This document shows, piece by piece, positions 1 through 12,300 of a stretch of 64,000 nt of DNA. Both the position numbers and the translations under genes were made by a program. The stretch spans positions 2,108,001 to 2,172,000 of the forward strand of contig JALGAS010000005.1 of the NCBI GenBank assembly GCA_023078685.1, written 5' to 3'. Source of the stretch: Neopestalotiopsis rosae. Lineage: Eukaryota > Ascomycota > Sordariomycetes > Amphisphaeriales > Sporocadaceae. The number at the start of each line of letters is the position of its first letter. Positions within the stretch are counted from its first letter, which is position 1. Below the pieces are notes generated by a model that had not been told where the DNA came from, made no database searches, and saw only the letters and a list, made by a program, of their open reading frames with translations.

Positions 1-399
1 TTAATAAGTGTTAATTTCGGAAACTCCAAATCAGCAGGTCGTTGGCCACTTCCGCATGTTACCAGTTGATGAGGGAATATCAAATCGTCTCTGGTATTAC
101 TTGCATGGCATGCACGGGTCGGTCTTATTTGACCTTGCAAGATGACGTCTCTTTGGGTCATGTTCATCAATGGTGCAGAGTAATAGCGGCCTCGTATGGC
201 ACAAGATTTGGAAGGCACGATACTGAAGCTCTGCCACACAGGTACTGAGGCCATATGACTCAATAGAGCTCAAATCGACGGCTGGCGGTGATACTCCAGC
301 CTCACCCATGATGTAGTGCATAACATTTCTCAAATACCTTTTTTTTTCTTTGGGTTATATTGAATTATCAAAAGGATTGTAAGTTTTCATACTGATTAA
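1..399. other. Intergenic, no gene seen
   Basis: No reading frame here has a recognisable domain or a plausible codon pattern. Two short overlapping frames (42-248 plus, 97-333 minus) are cysteine-bearing but match nothing I know and oppose each other. The stretch lies downstream of the minus-strand NmrA-like gene and includes a T-run at about 338-350. Confidence 0.5.
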
Positions 400-1308
400 T
401 CATACATCAGCTGCAGCGAAAAAGTCTTCCACGCTCATCAAATTGAAATCCTCCCTATTCCTCTGAACATCGATCGTGCTCCCAGTAGCATTATATATGC
501 CCTGAAACGCCACCAACCTAGGTCCTAGGGGTCCCAGCTTCTTGGCAAGGTCTTCCATTGTCTCGTACAACACCTCAATCTGCACCCCTTTGGCCTTTCC
601 AATCTTGGCAGCCAGCTCAGCCGCCGTCACGGCCTCCACGGCAAGCGGCACGACCCGGCGCCGAAACTCCTCGGGTTTCTGTAGCGCCGTGGTAACGACG
701 ACACCGATATCACCAGCATCCAAGACGTCGATTTTTGTGTCGGGTTTCAAGGCAGTCCGAAGTACTCTGTCCTTCCACAGCTCGGGAAACATCAAAGAAG
801 CCAAGGGCGGCACAAACAGGTGCAGCAATACTGGGAGTTGTACAATCGTCCAGCTCGCAAATCCGGCACTCCGGACCAAGTCCTCGGTCTCTCGTTTGGA
901 CATCCAGTACTCGTACATGGGGTGACCCGGGCCAAAGCCGGGAAAGCTCTCGTAAGAGTCTGTGCCGGACACGCTGCTATAGATGAAGGAGCGGACAGAC
1001 GGCGCATTCCCAGCGGCATCGAGCACGGTACGCGCCCGGCTGAGCTGCAGACTCCCCGGGCCGGGCGGCAGATTCAAAAAGAGCGCCGTCGGTTTCGTCT
1101 GCTCCAGCGCTGCCTGGATGGATGCCGCGTCGTCCAGATCGCCCTTGACCAGCACGGCACCCGATGCCTCGAGCGCCTGCGCCGCCGCACTTGATGGATC
1201 TCGCACCAGCGCGTATACTGTGAAAGACGCGGTGGTCAGGCAGTGCTTCACGACGCCGCGGCCTTGATTGCCGGTGGCGCTGGTGACGAGGATGCTTTCT
1301 TGTGACAT
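400..1308 (-). CDS. NmrA-like NAD(P)-binding protein
   Basis: Single-exon gene for a 302-residue protein. The N-terminus carries a beta strand followed by the dinucleotide-binding glycine motif TGNQGRG (residues about 11-17), the atypical G-x-x-G-x-x-G of the NmrA/isoflavone-reductase branch of short-chain dehydrogenases. Further family features are VRDPSSAA after the second strand (NADP-type Arg), GDLDD, and YSSVSGTDSYESFPGF in the central part. The usual SDR YxxxK catalytic pair is not obvious, although YWMSKRETEDLV resembles it. Members act as redox sensors that bind NAD(P) or as small-molecule reductases; the sequence does not decide which. The start at 1308 is the first Met before the Rossmann strand. 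The neighbour on the same strand is the permease at 1798-3985, with about 490 bases between them, so they have separate promoters. Confidence 0.85.
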   Translation of the reverse strand: MSQESILVTSATGNQGRGVVKHCLTTASFTVYALVRDPSSAAAQALEASGAVLVKGDLDDAASIQAALEQTKPTALFLNLPPGPGSLQLSRARTVLDAAGNAPSVRSFIYSSVSGTDSYESFPGFGPGHPMYEYWMSKRETEDLVRSAGFASWTIVQLPVLLHLFVPPLASLMFPELWKDRVLRTALKPDTKIDVLDAGDIGVVVTTALQKPEEFRRRVVPLAVEAVTAAELAAKIGKAKGVQIEVLYETMEDLAKKLGPLGPRLVAFQGIYNATGSTIDVQRNREDFNLMSVEDFFAAADV

Positions 1309-1797
1309 TTTGGATTTTCACACTTTCTTTGTATATGCGCACGTATCTTCAAGACCCCGAAATTTCAGTTCTTAAACGGGTTTTTGTATTGCGGAGATGT
1401 GGGGTCCTGCTGGAGGCATTGTCTGAGAGTCAGCTTACCTCGCTGTTGCCTTATGGTCGCCCCTCTTCCAAGTGCTTACATCTGGATGATCTTTTTCCGA
1501 CATTGCTTTGATATCGCTCACTCGGGGTCAGGTCTATCCAGTGCCCGAATGTCGGAGAAAAAAAATGATAATCACAAAATATACCAGGAATGTCAACTCG
1601 GAGATATGCTCTAGAAATCTGGGCGTCGAGCACGATCATTGTGAAGAGGATAGAGTCGTTATAAATGCTCTATTGGTCTATTGTCTTCGACTGTGCGAAC
1701 CATGTTCCAACTAGGCCCAAATACTGCTATCGTTCATTGTGCTCCACAACTCCCAACATGCCTTTTGCCTTAGATAGGCCAATGATAGAAGCACTTA
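1309..1797. other. Intergenic, promoter side of NmrA-like gene
   Basis: About 490 bases between the start of the NmrA-like gene and the stop of the permease, both on the minus strand. It must hold the promoter of the former and the 3' end of the latter. I see no coding frame and no clear TATA element. Confidence 0.4.
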
Positions 1798-3985
1798 TTA
1801 GTGAGCGAATCTGAAATCCAATCTACGACTGCCCTGCAGCTTGGTATTTCTGGTATAGTCTCGTTTGGCCTCCTCGGTCATTCCGTTCCAGACTCTGTCG
1901 CGCTGCTTGTTACGCCAGACATAGTATGCCTTGGTCAGAAGGAACATCACAATGACGAGGATATCAATGCCCAAGAGAACGCCATTGCCGCGGCGGTACT
2001 TGGGCTTGTCGTCGTCTAGGTAAATGAAGTTGGAAATGACACTGCCCATTTGAACGCACATCTATCAAGTGAAATTAGCAACAGGCTTTTGCATCAGCAG
2101 CGATCTACGTGATACGTACGTTGTATAAAGCCGCCGATACCGAGCGGGTTCCAACATTGTTTGAGTTCTTGGAGGTCCAAGCGACGAGGATAGCGTCTTG
2201 AATTCAGTCAGTAAAATTCACAGGTCACCAGGGTAATTCTTGGAAAAACGACTTACGGCAGTAGGGGTAAGACAAAAGCACCGTAACCACGGCATATGTG
2301 CCCCAAGCATCGCTGATGATGTTTGGCCAGAAGCGCAATGCGAATACGCAAGGCAGGGTCCATACTGCCTGAAGCATGGAAACGAGGGATCGCTCATTCA
2401 AATATTCCGAAAGCCTCGTGATGGCGAGGAGGGTAATGATGTGCATAACACTCTGCGAAAACTGTTAGATTATATATCATCTCGGGTCATTTATCTGTCT
2501 CTTACCGATGGAATAGTCAACAGATTCGTTGTAAATGTATCGAATCCCGCAGAAGTGAGCACGAGAGTAATGTACTTTGTGGGCGAGCTCTGAGGGATAT
2601 AAGCCACGAGACCAAGCAGGTAGATGGGCCACAGGTTATAGTCCTTCATGGATTCCCAGAGGAGTCGCGGTGTAATGGCTTGGCGGTTGTGCATGTCACC
2701 TTTGCTGGGATCATCGCGCAAGACGCGGTTCACCACTATGGCCTCTTCTCTGTCGGTGAACCATCCATTGGGGCGGAACCAGGTCTTGGTTTGTACGGCA
2801 GATGCAGGCATCATGAAGAAGGAGGCAGCGCCGACCTGTAAATCCAAATTAGCTTTTGATCAAACTTGGTCCAGTTAATTGATTAAGTTTTGCTTACAAA
2901 GAAGGTAATGGCACCCTCAATGGCGAAAAGCCATCGCCTAAGAAGTGATATTAGCGTCGTGTCTCATAAATGGGTTTTGTCGTCGAGGACTTACCATCCT
3001 GCCCAACCAGCAACACCACGCATGTGTAGCAAGCCATATGCCATCAACGAAGTGATGATCGTAGTCGCCGAGAGTGTTGTCCAGAAATAACTGAAAGCGA
3101 TCTTTAGTCATTGTACTTCAAATGAAGACTATGGGCTCATACCTGAGGCGAATCGGTAGTTCCTTTGATGTGTAAAAGTAGCTCAGCCACAAGACAATGT
3201 CGGGGATGAAGCCTCCCTGTTTGAAGTCAATAGCTGCAAAGCATCACTACTTACTGATAGAAACCTACCTCTAAAACACCCAAAAGAGCACGGGTGACAA
3301 AGAAAGATGCCCTGCCAGTGATGAAACTCTGGAAAGTGGCCACAAGAGACCACAAGCAGATTTGCATGGGGATCCACCGATCAGGACCAACCTTCTTGGA
3401 GATGAGTTGTGATGGCAGCTCAGCAATCAAGAAAGAAACCAAGAAGATGGTGTTTCCATAGTTGTAATCTAATCACTCGGAGTTAGCAAAGTTATAGTGT
3501 TCAGTTTTTAAGGTTTGCATTACCATTGGTTGTCATTTTCAGATCAGCCAAGAAATTATCCGACACGGCTTGTACAAGGTTGCCACGATCGACTTGGAGG
3601 CCAAAGAACATGACACACTATTAGAATCCGTGGTAAGTATACTGTCCTTTCAATAATGTCGGAAGTCTTGGTTGCTTACTGCCCAGAGGCATACGCGCCA
3701 GTCCAACTTGCGAACAATCCTCTTCTCTTCCTCGGCAGTCCAGGTCAAGTTGGGATCGAAGAGGTGGCGGCACTCGTAGGTCGACTTTTCGTAGACGTCC
3801 CGCCAGTGGGCCGCCACGTCTGGGTCGATGAAGGGATTCTTGTTGTCGTATCCCTCGTCGTCGCTTCCCGACTGGTCGTTCGAGTACGTGGTCTGAGCCG
3901 TCTTGAGGTCGGAGTCGCGGAACTTTCCCTCCTTGTCGGCACGGTCTAGGACCGGCACGTCCGCTTGGATCGGCGGAATCGACAT
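1798..3985 (-). CDS. MFS permease, Dal5/allantoate family
   Basis: Multi-exon plasma-membrane transporter of the major facilitator superfamily, anion:cation symporter (Dal5/Tna1-like) branch. Characterised members import allantoate, nicotinate, biotin precursors or vitamins with protons. Exon 1 (3985-3680) encodes a long acidic cytoplasmic N-terminus ending in [10 protein letters not shown], the conserved entry to TM1. Exon 2 (3617-3524) encodes the VDRGNLVQA segment. Later exons encode the TM2-4 block with [18 protein letters not shown] and [19 protein letters not shown], the central loop ([30 protein letters not shown]) and TM7-12. The last exon ends in [18 protein letters not shown] at 1798. 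At least seven introns with GTAAGT-like donors interrupt it. All exons I traced join in frame, so the gene looks intact. The substrate cannot be read from the sequence. Confidence 0.85.
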
Positions 3986-6187
3986 GGTGTCTGAGAACGA
4001 GCCAGTCTTGGAAAAAATGAGATACTACAAGTAAGCCAAGAAAGGCAAAAGGAAGACGATTGACTAGTAGTCTGCCAAGTAAGACTTCCAAGAGCGCCGC
4101 GCCATCTGGGCAAACAACATTGAGCGTGCGCCACGAGCCATGATATTTATTTCTTTGATCGTATCATGTATGAGGGGCTGATCGCGGTGCTTTCTGTATT
4201 GGATTGATCTCATCGATGTTCGAATAGCTCCTATAAATTGCGTGCTAGTGAAGTAACCAATTACAAACAGCGTTTCCGAGGTTGGCTGGTACCCAAGTGG
4301 GGGGTCGACCAATTGCGTGACAAGCATTTAATGCATCACTATGCCCTGGCCTTGCGCGCAGGGAACCGTTCCTAGTGGACATGTGCTCCGAGACTGATAA
4401 GAAGGACCATAAAGACCCTGATTACCTGGGTCAATATTGTTCATAATGTTCCAATTATCGGCATGGCGGCATCCAGCTGAACCCGGCTCGACGTAAGCTC
4501 TCGAGAGGCGTTGCGTTGACGGCGCATAAGCGACCCAAGTCCTCGGGTCCATGAGGGTCTCGCCAACAAGCCTCCCTGGAGGAGATCTTGATTACATTGA
4601 ATTTGACAGCGACCAGCGGCTTAGTGGAAATATGGTCGAGAAAACACAGGCGAATGAGCCGGGTTCTCAGGTCCGAGCCAGCACCACGGGAACTTGACAT
4701 TCTCTCTCCGCTGGCGCAAGCCAGTTTTGGCCTGTCTACAATGGACGCGTGGGTAGCTAATTCGCCATATGGTTGGAATCGAGATCTTTTGTCACAGAGA
4801 TCCATCATAAATGAGTGAATTCCGCAAAAGTTGACGACAAATGGAGACACTGGAAGTAGTGGCCATACACTAATACAACCCTGAGCATGGTGCCATCATG
4901 AAGACTTTTTCTTTCCCTAGTACAACTAAATGCACTAAAGAACTCTCTGACCATTTTTCAACTGTGATCATTTCTGACACGGGATGCTATTCCGACGAAA
5001 GGCGGCCCGATGACCTTGGCCCCAGTCAAATATTTTAGCCAGCAACCACTCATACTCGGCCAACCCATTACAGATAGTCTTGGAAGAGAACTAAACCAAC
5101 TTTCATCTTCATTACCAAATATCGTCGGAGGGCAACCTCGGATGGATCTTAGTGTACGTTACATTATAGGCAGTTGTCGGTAGAGTGGCTGCTCTTTGCG
5201 CAACTGCTTCACAATCAAAAGGTTCTATATCCTCGTGATCTGAAAGCTGATTTGAACTCTCAAAGAAAACGAGTAAGTCTTTGGAGTTTGAAATTTACAT
5301 GAAGAACCTTGTAGTTGGGACGCAAATTCTGTCAGCCGCACTGAATCTACTGAAGTTGAACCAGGATTGGTAAAAACTCGTACTATATGTCATCTCAGCC
5401 ACAAATTGCGAATCACATCGCGCTTCCACCAGAGTGGTCCATGCTAGCTACTACCACATTCTGGATCTTGTACGGATTGAGTCAAGCGTAATACTAGATG
5501 AATATAATTAGTGGAAACTCCTTTCTGGAAGGATCATATGGTTGTCCCTGAATGTCTGACGTTCATCTTGACAAATCGCAAGTCTTGGCTTCCGAATCCT
5601 ACACGCCGCTGCAAGAGAACACCCACTGGTCAATAGCTCATCCAATTTGTCGTTGCATAGCTATTCTGGCGCGAAGATTTTGATGGCTAGCAAGCCTTTA
5701 TAAACCATTCACAAACTCTACTGTGGTCGTTATTTTACAAATCATATACAACCTACGCAAATTGCACTATGTCCAATCGAATAGCGCATAAGACGAGATT
5801 GGAGCCACGCAGAACAGCTTGTCATGTCCAGCCTATGTTGTATTCCGATTCCTATAGAATATAGTAAAGTCTCTTGGGGTAAGCAAGATTTGAAAAAAAG
5901 TGGGCAGCGAAGCCAAGTCCTCGATTGTCAAAAGCCGCGCCGTTACTCCGCAGCGGTTAATTCTTCCGAATTGGTAGCATCGATCTGCGTTGCAATGTGT
6001 GTATTCTTCCTGCGGGGTCGCACAAGCAGACAACGCCATTTGGATATGCTGTATAGGCTCAATGCACATTGTAGGCACGATAATGACGACGTGTGCGCAT
6101 ATATGATCAGTCTGTTGCTAAGAAAACAAAACAAAACAAGAAATAATCTCTTTGTCCGGTTCATACGTGTCTAAGAAACAACACACG
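3986..6187. other. Divergent intergenic region, no gene seen
   Basis: A 2.2 kb gap between the divergently transcribed permease (minus) and FAD monooxygenase (plus). Short open frames on both strands (for example 4455-4850 minus, 5824-6174 plus) have no recognisable motif, mixed composition and overlap each other. The part from about 4850 to 5800 is AT-rich with many stops in all frames. It presumably carries both promoters. Confidence 0.45.
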
Positions 6188-7667
6188 ATGGAACACAGAT
6201 TCAAAAAGGTGTGCAATGCCAAAGCTTCAGTGCTCGAAAGTGCGAGAACTTACCTAAAAATCCAGATCATTGTCGTCGGAGCCGGTCCGTCCGGACTGCT
6301 CCTCTGCCTCCTCCTGGCAAAACACGGCATCCCGGTGGTCCTCCTCGAGGCGTCCGACGACCTCGACGACCGGCCCCGCGCGGCCATTTACGGCCCGCCG
6401 GCGATACCGGATCTAAAGCGCGCTGGCATCCTCGACGAGGTGCGCCGCCAGGGCATGATTGCCGGCACCATGGCCTGGTGGCGCATGGCCTCGGACCACC
6501 GCGAGCCCCTGGCGCGCCTCGACGGCAGCGTGCTCGAAGACGTCGACGGCGAGGACCTGCGCACCACGTGTCTGGTGCTGGACCAGCTGGACCGCCTCAT
6601 GCTCGACGAGTTTTTGACAAAGTACAAGGGCGAGATCAAGTGGCGACACAAGGTCGTCGACGTGCAGCAGGACGACGGCGCGGTCTCGGTCGAGGTCGAG
6701 ACGCCTACTGGCCGGACGCGCATCACTGGGGACTATGTTGTCGGATGCGATGGTGCGACGAGTCAAGTGCGCAAGTCGCTTTTCGACGAGTTCCCTGGCT
6801 TCACTTGGGACAAGCAGATCGTGGCGACCAACGTAAGAATCTTGATGCAGGTCGCCAGCGGAATTTCCATTTAACACGAAACTAGATTTACTACGACTTC
6901 GAGAGCAAATTCGACGCAGCTGATTCAAACTTCTTGATTGATGAGAATCACTTTGTGGTCAGTGAATAAGGTTGCGTATGAATAACGACAAGTAAGGTTG
7001 ACACTGCGACAGATGATTGCGAAAATCACGACCGACGGGCTCTATCGAGTCACCTATGGCGAGTTGGCAGGACTGTCATGGGAAGAAATCAAAAAGCGAC
7101 AACCTGAAATCTTTGAAATGATCCTACCAGGCCATCCGAAACCCAACGAATACAAGCTTGTCAGCATGGCGCCGTACAAGATGCATCAACGATGTGCGCC
7201 ATCGTTTCGTGTAGGGAGGGTCCTTTTGGCAGCAGACGCTGCACATTTGTGCAACCCGTAAGCCTTCATGCGCTTCATTTCTCTCCAATCATCTATGCCC
7301 CATCATCGCAGAAGCATGTACAAGACTGATAAAAACCAGATGGGGAGGACAAGGCATCACGGGAGGATTCGTCGATGTTGGAGGACTATACGAGTGCCTC
7401 GCGGGCATCTGGGACGGCAAAGCAGACGACAAGATCCTCGACATCTACAGCGAGAAGCGGATCGAAAAGTGGAAGAACATCATTGACGCCGTGTCGCAAG
7501 ACAACTTTCGGCGCGTGTCGGACCCGGACTCGAGCTCTATACTCGAGAGAGACCCTCTGCTGATTGAATGCAAAAAGACGGAGCACGACAAGGAGCGACA
7601 GAAGGAGATGATGTTGCAGTCTCTGGAGCTAAGGTACGACTTCACGCAACACTACACTAGTGCTTGA
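6188..7667 (+). CDS. FAD-dependent monooxygenase, phenol hydroxylase-like
   Basis: Four exons (6188-6832, 6886-6957, 7013-7257, 7340-7667) join in frame to give about 429 residues. It is a class A flavoprotein aromatic hydroxylase of the PheA/TfdB type (PF01494). The dinucleotide fold opens with IIVVGAGPSGLLLC (GxGxxG), followed by a strand ending in LLEAS. The DG motif is VVGCDGATSQVRKSL. The second FAD motif is spread over exons 3 and 4: LLAADAAHLCNP then WGGQGITGGF. The first Gly of the usual GD motif is Ala here. Such enzymes use NAD(P)H and O2 to hydroxylate phenolic or other ring substrates, often in specialised metabolism. Exon 1 is markedly more GC-rich than its surroundings. The start is the nearest ATG upstream of the FAD fold; the 35 residues before it are not conserved-looking, so the true start may differ. 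Confidence 0.85.
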
Positions 7668-8378
7668 GCTTTTCTTTAGATATACTCGAACTTGATCGGA
7701 CCGATTGAGATGGAATGTCATGTCCGCTATACTTTGCGCCACAGATTAAGTACACTCCCTCCACAATATTTCTTGTAACTACAACTCTTAGTGTATAGAA
7801 GATAAATAAGCATAATAATAAGGATAAACACTTTGAGTCAAAGAGCCTAGCTGAATATCACAACCCCGTATAAGTCGTGGCATTTGTCATAGAACGAGTC
7901 GAGCTAGATTAGCTCGATATCAAGGCAATCTCCATCGAATAAGGCCACCAAACAGTGGAATATATCATGATTTCGTGGCGTTCCCGCAGGTCTAAACAAT
8001 GGCTAGTGTAAGCCATTGTTGCGATCACGAGGACGACTATCATGGCAAGGTACAATATTCGAAGCAAGATCTGAGGCAGCTCGTTTTGTATTTCAATTAG
8101 CATACAATGGTTAAGCAGAAATATACCTTCCGGATCCCTGGCTGATTCATATGGCCACCCCTCTCGAATCCCCCACTAACAACTTGATGTGATCGTCACA
8201 TGAGTATTGTAAACTTAGATTGTATGAGTCTTGGTTCATTATAATTCAATTCATTTGACTTCTGAAAACGGGGTATCATAGTAAAATCTCATAAGCAGTC
8301 CTCTCCTCCATTGTTCACAACCTTTTGATGCAGCCATCTAGACCAAATACCCCAAGGTAGGAAAAAACAAGATTACAA
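7668..8378. other. Convergent intergenic region
   Basis: Gap between the 3' ends of the FAD monooxygenase (plus) and the M50-like gene (minus). It is AT-rich and holds only a 64-codon minus-strand frame (7909-8103) with one hydrophobic stretch. That frame has no support beyond being open, and I do not call it a gene. Confidence 0.4.
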
Positions 8379-9352
8379 TTAACGTGTAGGCAAGAAGTTC
8401 TTGGAATCCTCCTCCTGCTGGGCGAAAGACTCTGGGAACGCTGCGATTCCGGCGATGATGCCGGCCACCATGAACAAGATTGAGATGATGGACCAGATGA
8501 CACCCCAGCACTGAGACGAGCCGCCGTAACGCTGAGCAAACACGCTGGCGTCAGAGCTGTTGACTTTGCGAAGGATCAAGTCGTCGCACTGTAGAGGTTT
8601 AGCACATAATCAATCACTGATGGTGCATTGCCAGACTTACAATATCCCAGACGCTGTAGAGCGATGACATGACACCGATGAAGAGCTGTATTTCACGATC
8701 AGCCAGGATTCCCCATCTCGCAAATTACAATCAGACTTACCACAACAAATCGCAGCGGTTCGGCATGGACAATGAACCAGCAAGCAACAATGAGGCCCAC
8801 TGCGAGTAGGACGGTCAGGATCGTCAACCAATCTCGCTTGCCCCACCACAGCGTCAGCAGGAAACAGACGCCAAGAACCATACTGGCGACTTTGCTGGCA
8901 ACAATGTCGAAGCCGCAAAAAATGAGCAGAGCGCCGATCAAGGAGGAGCCCAAATAACCGGCAGGTAGTGTGATGGCGCTCTTGCCGCCAACCATGTGTG
9001 TGACGCCTCCCTCACGGGGATCCAGCGAAATTGACTTTACGCGACCTCCGGTGCAGACTGCAGTAATGGCGTGGCCAAACTCGTGGAATGCGATGACGAG
9101 CATCTTGAATGGCCACAGACTCCATCGCACATAGGGTACATTCCATAGAATCGCAATCACGACGACATAGACGGCGATTATGCCGAGCGTGACCTTTTGC
9201 GCATCGCTGGTGACACTGAGACCGCGACTGGACAGAACGTCGCGGGCGGCGAGTTTGGCGACATGCGGACCGGCAGCGACTACGGCTGCTCTCGCGCTGG
9301 CTACTAATTGGCGGCCGATGACCCCGTTGGCGGCTGCGTGTACGGGCGCCAT
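8379..9352 (-). CDS. M50B-like membrane metalloprotease
   Basis: Three exons (9352-8741, 8685-8641, 8588-8379) join in frame to about 288 residues. The protein has a basic, Ala-rich N-terminus and six or so hydrophobic segments. The first long segment (IIAVYVVVIAILWNVPYV) is followed by AFHEFGHAITAVCTGG, which contains the HExxH zinc-protease signature in a membrane context as in peptidase family M50 (PF13398, M50B-like). GGRVKSISLDPREGGVTH follows, also a family hallmark. Downstream come GKSAITLPAGYLGSSLIGALL and two more hydrophobic blocks, and the C-terminus is WSIISILFMVAGIIAGIAAF. M50 enzymes cleave within membranes; the fungal M50B-like group is largely uncharacterised. Exon 2 is only 45 bases. 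The start at 9352 is the only ATG before the conserved part. Confidence 0.85.
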
Positions 9353-12300
9353 AATGTCGCAGTGCGCAATAGAGTTCTCTGTCTCTCTCTCTCAAAAAGC
9401 CGGAGAACGGAATAAACGAGCGTGTCGAATGGCAGCGAACGTGGGGTTTGTTGTTGATGCAGATGCGGATGCAGAAGAGATGCACACGGTCAGTTTGCGT
9501 TTGTCACCTGAAGTAAAGGCAGGTAGGTATGAGACAAGAGAGAGAAATAAAAATCTCACTGCTTGCGAGGCTGGATCAGTGGCATTCTTTTGTTTCGCAT
9601 ATCTACCCGACACAAAAAAAAAGTTACGACTAATAACACATAGTCGGCACTGCCGCTGGAGCTGACGTGGACTGTGATGCTTGATCAGGTTGTTGATGGG
9701 GTGCCAAAGTGTGCCAATGGGTGCCCATTCTCAATGCGGTCCCCCAATTCACCCCTGTAATCGCCCGATGAAACACGTTCGCTGCATCAATGCCGGCGCA
9801 CCAGTGCCGTGGCTGCGCCTTGTTTTTTCTCGTCTTCTCGAGCTGGCCAGGTGCCCTGGCGCGTGGCAGTGGCAGTGGTTGTCGTGGTGGCCGGGGATCT
9901 GCCTCTTAGTTCACCCCACAGGCCACAGCCATCAGCTAATCACAGCCTAGAAGGAACCGTTGGTCGCGCGTCTCTCTAATCCCCAAATGCCGGTTTCCGC
10001 TTTGTGCTTTCCATAGTTTGTTTGTATGGCGACGGGAGTGAATGGAAGGAACCAAGGGAACTTCACTGTGGCTTCCTTCCAACATCCACGATTCAACTAA
10101 ATTGTTGGCATCAACCTACCTGAGGTGGATTTCGCCAATCACCAGTCCTCTTATCTACAGCAATTGATCCAAAAGGTAAACCTTTACCTAGAATAATAAT
10201 TCGCAACACTTCCAACAATACAGCTTTCGCGTAAGCCACAGAGGCGCCGCGCGCATGTCGTGTCGTCGTCGTCCTTGATCAGCATGAAACCTTCTGCGGG
10301 TTCATCATCTCCAACTCTTGATTCTTTTTCCAACTATGATGGTACCCATTGAATCGACTGCCAAGTCGTACTTAAGCTAGATGTAACGCCTCGGACCCAG
10401 ATTCAATAATCAACATTGATGCAGCTCACCCAACTAAACGCCGCCCGAGGAGAGCATGGCGCCAAAACAATCTGCGTTGCTCGTCGCAGTCGCCGCATAC
10501 TATTGACCCACGGACATCACGACCTTTTGCGCCGAGAAACGACCTTGATTCTTTCTTACCTTGCTGCACGCATCTGCGCATTAGATCCAGCTTGGACGCT
10601 TCTGCGCAGTCGCGCTCTACACAGCATTGCCGATCAACCTGAGCATGCCTGGCCACGATACTGCGATTGGCCCCTTTGATTAAGAAAACCCATTCGTTTG
10701 CGAAAATATCTACAGGGCCGTTGCCACCACGTGCGCCCGGCAATGTCAAGTGCGTTCACTGTGCCATGCCGTCGAAGAGTGCTTCGATTGAAGTTTACAC
10801 TTCATGCCAGTCTGCCACAATTCTGAACAGTTGCCCCTCAGGCCGTGTCGCTTCTCACTGAAGACTTGAGGATGGTATTTGGTCACATGATCACCAGGTT
10901 GTGGGCATACGCCGCAATAGATCAGTGTCATGCAATTCGCAATCGTCTGGACATGATACCATTGGCTTTTCCGTCAGCCCACTATCGAACTTGATCTATC
11001 CACCGGCAACGGTTTTCAGCATGTTGGATCTTGTAGCAAGTCCTGTAGGCTCAGGCACTGTATGATCTCGCGGAAATTCATTTCACCGTGAACTGTGGAT
11101 GATGAGAAAATGAATGCAAACGCATAGTGACGGGATGTTGACCCGGCTGTCTACCGATTTCAACGCAGTTCCCGAAGGTTCTACGTTCGACTGGAACCTT
11201 AAGATTCTGTGTACTAAAACACCACCGTCCAACTCCGCGCGACAATGAAGAAGAAAAAAAAAGACGAGAAATCAGTCAAACGTGTAGGCAATGACGGCAA
11301 AACCTCTTCGAAGACTTTATCCAGTGATAAACGAACATCCTGATCAATAAGATACACAACAGCAGTATCTTAGCTTTGTGTTCCAAGGGGCGGTTGTATT
11401 CATCCTGCGCAACCGACCAATGCAGGTCACACGCAGTATCGTGCGTTTTGTTTGTCCAACGCATAGTGCCACGGATTTTATTTCTTTCCAACATGAAGCC
11501 TCCGTCCTCCTTCTACTGTCTTTGAGCGATCCACAGACAGCATGGTTGGCCACTTCCCACGGTGACTTAGTTCCGCGTGGAGGCCTTTCTTCCATATCCG
11601 TATACTATTCTTATGAGGAAGCTTAGCTGCCTATCTAGCGGCATCCTTCCCGCATCAGAATTCTGGAAACGCCCTTCAATGACGACGAGAGAGTTCTGCG
11701 AACATGCTAGATGAAGCCTAAGCTGAATATCAGACTGCTGGTGCATGTCACCTTTGCGACTACCCTCCAAGAGCTAGGTCCGGCTTCTTCGTTTTGGGAT
11801 TCCACGCAAAAGAGTCGAATCAGGCGCTCATCACTATGGCTTATAATGTGGGACTAGGCGAGGTGTATAACAAGTACGATTCACCGGGAGTTTTGGGAGG
11901 TAACGCCGAGACTCCAGCCGTTCAACAGGAGGAAGACTGAACTGGACCGGAGTGTGCCGCTTCGTGAACTTTGGAGCCGCCACGACAGGGCAATTAACAT
12001 GTTTGCTACCAACTGGCAGGAACGATTTTCTGATTCGCGTCGGATCCAGCCGCAGAAGCAGAAAACTTATATGTTTCGAGTCCGGTTTGCCTACTTGACA
12101 CGAACGACAGCACAGAACGGACATGTTGAGAAATCACATGTTCCATAGCCTCGCTTGCATTGACCCCTATGTAATCGTCATCAACTCTGATCTCGTGTCA
12201 GTCAAAAAGGTCCGTACAGGGTAGGTTGCTGAACCAACGGACTGAACCACCATGGTTGCTTTTTCTTATGCATGCATCAATACTTGTTTCGATCTAACGA

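Noticed and set aside
6211..6885. Plus-strand 224-codon frame overlapping exon 1 of the FAD monooxygenase
   Set aside because: Arg/Pro-rich shadow frame from GC-rich codons; the other frame carries the complete FAD-binding motifs.
6413..6928. Minus-strand 171-codon frame over the same exon
   Set aside because: Antisense shadow; no domain or start context.
9180..9665. Plus-strand 161-codon frame overlapping the M50-like gene start
   Set aside because: Most of it is antisense to the membrane protease exon 1; the remainder is promoter-like and featureless.
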